The notes under the pieces are model-generated. The model saw nothing but the letters and a program-made list of their open reading frames with translations, was not told the origin of the DNA and did not search any database. From NCBI RefSeq assembly GCF_007744075.1, contig NZ_CP036266.1:1915655-1979654 (forward strand): a stretch of DNA of 64,000 nt, given 5' to 3'. Source of the DNA: Gimesia chilikensis (GTDB taxonomy: Bacteria > Planctomycetota > Planctomycetia > Planctomycetales > Planctomycetaceae). The translations under genes were made by a program, and so were the position numbers. How positions within the stretch are numbered: the stretch's first letter is position 1; every line of letters begins with the position of its first letter. Positions 58,735-64,000 of the stretch are shown here, piece by piece.

Positions 58735-61671
58735 CTAACGAGGCGGACGTCGGCCATTGTTTTGACCGGGGCCACCTGGCCGAGGAGGGCGACGTTCATG
58801 AGGGGGGCCGTGACCGGGCCTGCCTGGTCCAGGGCCGCCACGATTAGGCTCAGGATGACTCTCTCGAAAATTATCCAGATTCAATTCGGGAAATTGCTGT
58901 TCGAATTCTTTCTCATATTCATCAAACTTATTCCACATCAGCCAGCTGTCGACATCAGAGCCGGTCCGGTGGTAGAGCAGAGCCAGTTCCTCAGTGGCGT
59001 CGATGATCCCAGCCAGCTGTTTGGGAGGACCAGACTGTTTTTTCCAGGCCGGTTCCAGAATCTGGAGCGCATGCTTATAGAGAGTGATTGCTTCCTCGGT
59101 GTTTCCTTTCTTACCGACGATCATCGCCAGTTCGAGTTCAAATTTAGCCAGCCACTGATTGTGCTCTGCTGATTCAGGAAACTGTTCCGCCAGTTCTTTT
59201 TGTAATCGCAGTGCCGTTCGCAGAGACAGCTCTGCCGTATCATGAGACTGACGAGTATCAATTTCCGGTGAATGATTTCTCGTGAGAATATCCATCGCAT
59301 GTGCCAGTTTATTGTGCGAATGAATCAGCGAGATTTTGTACTCGGGAATGGTCGGAGAATCAGTGACCAGGTGAGTCGCATGTTGTATGGCGTTCTTTAA
59401 ACGTGAAATCACTGTCTCGGTGATATCGCTTGCACGGGCATTGCGAAGTTCAACACGTTCATAGGATTTCACCAGGGCATGCCGATAGTCGGAGATGTTG
59501 GGGTGCTCTTTAACCAGATTTTCCAGAATGCTGTATACGCGTGCCTGCTTGAGACTGTCCGATTCTGATTGTGGAATCTGGTCCGGAATCTGTTCCTGGA
59601 GACAGAGTGCCAGCAGATAACGATATTCGGGTCTGGTCTGGTCTGAGGCAATCAACTGTTCCAGAATGTCGATGGCCTGCTGCAATTGAGCCGCGTTGGG
59701 GTTCTGATCAGGCTTGAGACGTCGTTTGGGACTCCGATAGTTACCGCTTTGGATTGCCTCGGGACGGGATTGGCGGGCATTTAAAAAGTACGTACGTGCC
59801 AGTTCAAAACGCAGGTCTGATTGATCCTGGTTTTGTGCGATCGCTGTTTCCAGTAATTTGCGAGCAGTTTCGTGAGACGTTTTGGATTCGGGAAGCTCGT
59901 CCAGATGGCTGTGAATTCGACCAATTTCGTTATACAGAGTCGCGATCGTCAACGTTTTAGCTTCACTAAAATCCTGCTGGTATAGTTCCAGTGATCTCTG
60001 ATAGGCAGCCAGAGCAGCCTGGAAATCTCCCAGCCGCCGATGGATATCGCCGACTTTATGTTGCGCGTTGGCTGCTTTGAGTCGAAATTCCTGTTGCGAT
60101 CCAGTCGACTTTGCCAGCTCCTCATAAAAGGGAATCATGCCCGCGAGAAGATCTGCGGATTCACGCGAGAGCACCGGTTCAGAGTAATCAGCTGGAGTAC
60201 TGGTCGTTTCCGAGGAATGAATCCGACTCGGTACAAAGCGGTCGAAGACACGGTCGAGAGTGGCCGTAGCCAGTTGTGCTGAAGCTTCTGCCTTTTTCCT
60301 CTCGCGACGTTCCCGTTCAAATCCAATGGCCAGCGTCACGCCCAGCAGGAGCAGTAAACTGAATGCGATTCCCGAGAGACTGGCGATAGCTGGATTCCGG
60401 CAGCTCCAGCGCCATAGGTGTTCCAGCAGATGGACTCGTCTGGCACGTATGGGCCGGTTTTCCAGGAAGAGATTAAGATCCTCTGCCAGCTCACTCGCTT
60501 TCTGATAACGGTGTTTTGTATCGGGAGAGATGGCTTTGAGGATAATCGTTTCCAGATCGCGGGGGATAGTTGGATCGATGCGGCGCAGGGAAGTAATTGA
60601 GCCTTGCGTGATCTTTTCGATCATCTCATGGCGGCTGGTGCGCTCAATCGCGAATCGCCGGGTCAGCAGTTCATATAGAGTGATGCCCAGACCGTAAATG
60701 TCACTCTGGCGGCAGGTCTCTCCGCGAAACATTTCGGGGGCCATATAGCCCAGCGTGCCGGCGATGTCTGTGGATTTACTCAGGTCATTCTGTTCTGCGA
60801 CCCGCGCCAGACCGAAGTCTGTGATACAAAGCAGGCCGTCATGGTCCAGAAGCAGATTGCCGGGCTTAATATCCCGGTGCAGGATTCCACGGTCATGTGC
60901 ATATTGCAGTGCGTTTGCAGCCTGAATTCCCAGAGCAGCGATTTTGTAGGGAGAGTCAACATATTGTTCGAATTCCAGGTCAGCGACTTTGTTTTCCGTT
61001 TTAAGGGGGAAGTCGGTTGAACCGCCGTCACTGGAAGAACAGATGACTGTTTCCTCGCCACTAAGCGAGATCGTCGCACCAGGAGACTTGTTCGTTTTGA
61101 GACCTGTGCTGGCAGCGGTGGCGACTATTTTCTGAGTCAGTTCATCCAGTCCGATACCTTCGATCAGCTGCATGACGTAATAATGAAAGCCGCCATTCTC
61201 ACCGACACCATAGACGGGAACAATGTTGGTATGGTGCAGAGAAGCAGTCAGTTCGGCTTCACGTTGAAAGCGTTTAAGTTGTTTTTCATCCAGCAGTAGA
61301 TGTCGCGGGAGTAATTTTAAGGCAACCCGTCGATTCAATGATTGCTGGATGGCCTCATAGACAACGCCCATACCTCCACGACCGATTTCCCGGACAATTT
61401 GAAAATCACCCAGTTGCTCAGGAACCGAAGCGCCTAACGAGACTTTGCTGGGAGCGGGCTCTGCATATTTACCCCCTTCCAATGCTGCGATTGCGGGAAA
61501 GAACTCTTCAATTTCAGCAGAGAGCTCGGGGTATCGCTGACGGTATTCCTCTACGGAAGGGTGCTCACCCAGGCGGATTCGCGAAATAAACTCTTCCGCC
61601 AGCTGTTCCAGGTCTACTGGTCCGGGAGGCGTCAGGTTCTTAAGCGAGCGATCTGATTCGGGGGATAGCAT
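58735..61671 (-). CDS. Membrane Ser/Thr protein kinase with TPR-rich C-terminus
   Basis: 978 residues. An N-terminal planctomycete leader (about 20-68) precedes an intact kinase domain at about 90-415: GRGGMG at 97-102, Lys119, HRDIKPGN at 265-272, DFG at 285-287, MAPEMF. A Ser/Thr-rich insert of about 55 residues sits in the domain near 180-235. A hydrophobic segment at about 437-460 is the membrane span, followed by a coiled helix and TPR-like repeats over about 500-900 (KVGDIHRRLGDFQAALAAYQRSLELY). The last 35 residues are Pro/Gly/Arg-rich (GGPGPGRPGHGPP). It lies 54 bp after an ECF sigma gene on the same strand, the usual planctomycete sigma/kinase pairing. Convergent with the pseudokinase; stops are seven bases apart. 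Confidence 0.9.
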   Translation of the reverse strand: MLSPESDRSLKNLTPPGPVDLEQLAEEFISRIRLGEHPSVEEYRQRYPELSAEIEEFFPAIAALEGGKYAEPAPSKVSLGASVPEQLGDFQIVREIGRGGMGVVYEAIQQSLNRRVALKLLPRHLLLDEKQLKRFQREAELTASLHHTNIVPVYGVGENGGFHYYVMQLIEGIGLDELTQKIVATAASTGLKTNKSPGATISLSGEETVICSSSDGGSTDFPLKTENKVADLEFEQYVDSPYKIAALGIQAANALQYAHDRGILHRDIKPGNLLLDHDGLLCITDFGLARVAEQNDLSKSTDIAGTLGYMAPEMFRGETCRQSDIYGLGITLYELLTRRFAIERTSRHEMIEKITQGSITSLRRIDPTIPRDLETIILKAISPDTKHRYQKASELAEDLNLFLENRPIRARRVHLLEHLWRWSCRNPAIASLSGIAFSLLLLLGVTLAIGFERERRERKKAEASAQLATATLDRVFDRFVPSRIHSSETTSTPADYSEPVLSRESADLLAGMIPFYEELAKSTGSQQEFRLKAANAQHKVGDIHRRLGDFQAALAAYQRSLELYQQDFSEAKTLTIATLYNEIGRIHSHLDELPESKTSHETARKLLETAIAQNQDQSDLRFELARTYFLNARQSRPEAIQSGNYRSPKRRLKPDQNPNAAQLQQAIDILEQLIASDQTRPEYRYLLALCLQEQIPDQIPQSESDSLKQARVYSILENLVKEHPNISDYRHALVKSYERVELRNARASDITETVISRLKNAIQHATHLVTDSPTIPEYKISLIHSHNKLAHAMDILTRNHSPEIDTRQSHDTAELSLRTALRLQKELAEQFPESAEHNQWLAKFELELAMIVGKKGNTEEAITLYKHALQILEPAWKKQSGPPKQLAGIIDATEELALLYHRTGSDVDSWLMWNKFDEYEKEFEQQFPELNLDNFRESHPEPNRGGPGPGRPGHGPPHERRPPRPGGPGQNNGRRPPR

Positions 61672-61725
61672 TGCCCAATGTCCTGTCGATTACCATCTAC
61701 GATGAGGCAGACAAAGATAGTCTGA

Positions 61726-62358
61726 TCATTCAATAATACCGGGAATTTGTACCAGAATGGAGCGCAATCTGGTTAATGCTCTGAAATATCTCATGCTGGC
61801 TGTTTTGGGTTCGATTTCGAGTACCTCGGAAGCCTCCAGGTTGGAGAGTTCTTCAAAATGTCTCAGAACCAGAATTTCCCGGTCGATTTCGTTCATGCTT
61901 TCAAGGGCTTCATGTAACTGTCGGGCCAGCTCTTCTTTAAGGGCCGCCTGACTGGGGGAAGTTAAATCTCCCAGGAGAACATCAGCGATCTGAAACGAGG
62001 TCGAAGCCGAAAAGACCCTTCGTTTTTGTTTCACCTCGCGGCGGGCATCACGCTTTTGTGCACCAAGATGCCGACGATGTACGTCGATCAATGTCTGACC
62101 GACGATGGTCCGCAGCCAGATGAAAAACGTAGTAGCCGGATCGTTAAGATAATGTTCAATCCGGGTGGCCGCATCCAGGTAGGCTTCCTGCAGAATATCA
62201 TCCGCATCAACACGTCCGAGCAGACGATGATCGAGACGAAAATTGACAATTCGCCATAACCGATCGCGGTAGCGGTCATATTCGTCCGCTAAAACACCCT
62301 CCGGATTTTCTTTCAGCCGTTCCAGAAATTCCTGGGGGTCTTCCTGCTCTTCCAACAA
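61726..62358 (-). CDS. ECF-type RNA polymerase sigma factor
   Basis: 210 residues starting at one of two adjacent TTG codons (62358 or 62355) with GGGAGG upstream. Region sigma-2 spans about 22-100 with DADDILQEAYLDAATRIEHY and FFIWLRTIVGQTLIDVHRR, sigma-4 about 145-205 with EIDREILVLRHFEELSNLEAS and the helix-turn-helix ending MRYFRALTRLR. A long linker lies between. No anti-sigma factor is adjacent; instead the next gene is a membrane Ser/Thr kinase, as in the ECF groups of planctomycetes thought to be controlled by phosphorylation. That mode of control is inferred here from gene order. Confidence 0.92.
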   Translation of the reverse strand: MLEEQEDPQEFLERLKENPEGVLADEYDRYRDRLWRIVNFRLDHRLLGRVDADDILQEAYLDAATRIEHYLNDPATTFFIWLRTIVGQTLIDVHRRHLGAQKRDARREVKQKRRVFSASTSFQIADVLLGDLTSPSQAALKEELARQLHEALESMNEIDREILVLRHFEELSNLEASEVLEIEPKTASMRYFRALTRLRSILVQIPGIIE

Positions 62359-63117
62359 AAATCTGTCCTCCCGAATAGTTACTGTTTAATCTCAGGCCTG
62401 ATTCTAGTCGAATGCTTCCCGAAACAACAAGTCGCGTCTCAGGTTCGAAGAGAGGGATTATCACAATTCCACAGGCCCCTGGGGCAATGCGCAGACGAGA
62501 GGCGATCCGTATCTCTTACGCATGATTCAAGCTGTTTGACGGATGACATTTAGAACATTGCCAGAAATTCAACTCGGGCCCCGGAACCGACGCCCCGAGA
62601 TTCCTGCTTGAAAACAAAGCGGTCCAGCAGAAAGGTTCAGGATGACTCCATTGGTTTCTGAACTTGGATTCCACCAGCCATTTTATGGTCTGAGTAATTA
62701 GGGACCTGTATTGGCCTGAACCTGAAACTGCATATCGGAATGAACGTCAGTGTTTAGCTACTGTTTTCGAAAGTCGTTCCAGATCAAACATAACGGATTT
62801 CAAACCGGATCAAAGCAACTGATTGACTGGAGATGCCTTACGGGGGGTGATCGATTGAGAGACAGTCTGGCTCGCAGGCGACCAATTCTCCATGGATTCG
62901 GTGAAGACTTGTTTTGCATTCTCCTGTAAGAGGGAGACACGCTATCTGGTAGAAGACCGCTGCAAATTCAGTCCATACCTGTAAATAGAGATGAGACCCT
63001 ATGGACGTATTCATTACTTTTCGGACTATGGCACACCACTTGCGACACTTTGAATTCAGGATATTGTTTCAAGAAAACAATTCAGCAGAATTTGATTACA
63101 ATTCTAAGGAGCGAGAT
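62359..63117. other. Gene-free divergent region
   Basis: 759 bp between the ECF sigma gene (minus) and the CsbD-like gene (plus). No ORF with recognisable homology and no perfect long palindrome was noticed. A plus-strand frame open from 63001 continues into the next gene but lacks a ribosome binding site. It should contain the promoters of both units. Confidence 0.5.
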
Positions 63118-63567
63118 ATGGTTACTCGAGAAGAAATACGCGGTCATTGGAATGAATTGAGAGGTCGGATTGAAAAACACTGGAATCAACTGAGCCCTCA
63201 CGATCTGGATGGAGTTGAAGGAGAGACTGATCAGTTGGTGGGAAAAATCCAACAGAAAACCGGACAGGCTTCTACTGAAATCCGACAGGAGCTGGATTGT
63301 ATCGTCGACGATATGTCCAAGTCAGCTGCCCGTGCTACCGAAAAGCTGGGGGAAAACTTTGAGAACACGGTCAATAAAACTAAAGAACAGTTTCAGCATG
63401 CCTCCGAAGCGGCTCGCGCACAATATGAGCACTTAAATGAATCCATGCACAAAGGGTACCAGCAGGCGGAACAGACGCTGCGAAAGAATCCAGTGGAATC
63501 AGTTGCGGTTGCTTTTGGGACTGGCCTGATCGCAGGAGTTATTGTGAGTCTGGTCTGGCGCCGTTAA
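63118..63567 (+). CDS. CsbD/DUF883-like stress-type membrane protein
   Basis: 149 residues from the ATG at 63118, chosen because AAGGAG lies eight bases upstream; an in-frame ATG at 63001 has no such site. Residues 4-55 match the CsbD/YjbJ pattern (EEIRGHWNELRGRIEKHWNQ, then LDGVEGETDQLVGKIQQKTG). About 55-125 is a long amphipathic helix rich in Lys, Glu, Ala and Gln, and 130-147 is a glycine-containing membrane span ending VWRR, as in DUF883 (ElaB/YqjD-type) proteins. Such proteins are often induced by stress and associate with membrane or ribosomes; here that is family knowledge only. The next gene is of the same general type. Confidence 0.8.
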   Translation: MVTREEIRGHWNELRGRIEKHWNQLSPHDLDGVEGETDQLVGKIQQKTGQASTEIRQELDCIVDDMSKSAARATEKLGENFENTVNKTKEQFQHASEAARAQYEHLNESMHKGYQQAEQTLRKNPVESVAVAFGTGLIAGVIVSLVWRR

Positions 63568-63621
63568 GAAACACGGTCCTATGCAGTAGTTAAACCATCC
63601 AATTGACATCAGGAGGTAAGG

Positions 63622-63924
63622 ATGATTCATCAATACGATGATCTTGAGATACGCTCGCAGCAGCGAGCGAAGTCTGTAACCGACAAAGTTGAGCAGGAGT
63701 CTGCTTCCGGTATGTGCCAGTATGTTGAAGAACAGCCCGTAAAATCAGTTTTTATTGGTTTAGGCGCAGGTCTTGGAGCAGGTCTGTTACTGGGCGCTCT
63801 CTTCAGGGAATCAACCAGATATCTCTATCATGAACCTGGTATCGCTGAACGGGTTGGAAATCAAGTTAAAGATTCCTTGTCTGAGATCTTTCCCAGTTCG
63901 TTTAAAAGTCATTTCAGATCCTGA
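63622..63924 (+). CDS. Small DUF883-like membrane protein
   Basis: 100 residues, preceded by AGGAGG five bases before the ATG. A polar N-terminus is followed by a glycine-rich hydrophobic segment (KSVFIGLGAGLGAGLLLGALF, about 41-61), preceded by EEQPVKS, which parallels the RKNPVES..GTGLIAG end of the preceding gene product; a basic C-terminal tail follows. Probably a paralogous or functionally paired membrane anchor without the CsbD part. Same strand, 54 bp downstream, likely cotranscribed. Nothing is recognisable in the last 76 bp of the window. Confidence 0.65.
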   Translation: MIHQYDDLEIRSQQRAKSVTDKVEQESASGMCQYVEEQPVKSVFIGLGAGLGAGLLLGALFRESTRYLYHEPGIAERVGNQVKDSLSEIFPSSFKSHFRS

Positions 63925-64000
63925 GACGCAAAACTACTAGTCACAGACTGTAAGCTTTAACTGAGGGGGGGAGTGATGAATCACGGGGGGCCAGGTCGCA

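Overview
The window looks like a chromosomal segment of a planctomycete, probably close to the Gimesia group. The phylum call rests on gene content: three PSCyt/DUF1549-DUF1553 plus DUF1501 cassettes, two 'PVC-type' membrane-bound dehydrogenase/heme proteins, a sulfatase, a TAT-exported Gfo/Idh/MocA protein, several Ser/Thr kinases and an ECF sigma factor next to a kinase. The genus is an inference. No rRNA, tRNA, CRISPR array, transposase or phage gene was seen.

Layout. (1) 1-16.4 kb is repeat-dense. It holds a lysine-catabolism group (ALDH7-type semialdehyde dehydrogenase and saccharopine-reductase-like gene on the minus strand, a DUF1338-like gene divergent on the plus strand). It also holds a DUF2089-type regulator, a small membrane protein and a gingipain/caspase-like lipoprotein in one operon, plus several orphan proteins, one of them internally duplicated. 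Nearly every gap here carries pieces of one modular intergenic repeat family with conserved hairpins. A scrap of the 3' end of the DUF1338-like gene has been copied 6.8 kb away together with adjoining repeat. (2) 17-32 kb is plus-strand: two paralogous PSCyt-DUF1549-DUF1553/DUF1501 cassettes bracket pheST, followed by an Ldh2-type dehydrogenase. (3) 31.8-41.6 kb is minus-strand and mostly exported: a TlpA-like lipoprotein, a beta-propeller/cytochrome-peroxidase fusion, a small CxxC protein, a PQQ-type propeller, and a third DUF1501 and DUF1549/1553 cassette. (4) 42-54.4 kb: a sulfatase, a dehydrogenase/HEAT/cytochrome protein, a two-domain fasciclin protein, and a GntR/FCD regulator divergent from a 1731-residue polysaccharide-deacetylase/dehydrogenase/cytochrome fusion, with two identical TTGTATACAA palindromes in the shared gap. 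(5) 54.8-62.4 kb is a signalling locus: a kinase fused through one membrane span to an extracytoplasmic ABC-type amino-acid-binding domain, a degenerate pseudokinase, and a convergent kinase-TPR protein behind an ECF sigma factor. (6) 63-64 kb has two small CsbD/DUF883-like membrane proteins.

How they may work together. Much of the window encodes exported machinery of the kind planctomycetes use on complex (often sulfated) glycans: sulfatase, deacetylase-like domain, carbohydrate-binding-like domains, heme-linked dehydrogenases. Local regulation is by GntR, DUF2089-like HTH, ECF sigma and kinases. The most unusual items are the receptor-like kinase with a periplasmic binding domain, the adjacent pseudokinase, the giant deacetylase/dehydrogenase fusion with its operators, the DUF2089/C25-like lipoprotein operon, and the hairpin-bearing repeats. 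All assignments come from reading motifs by eye; no database search was run.
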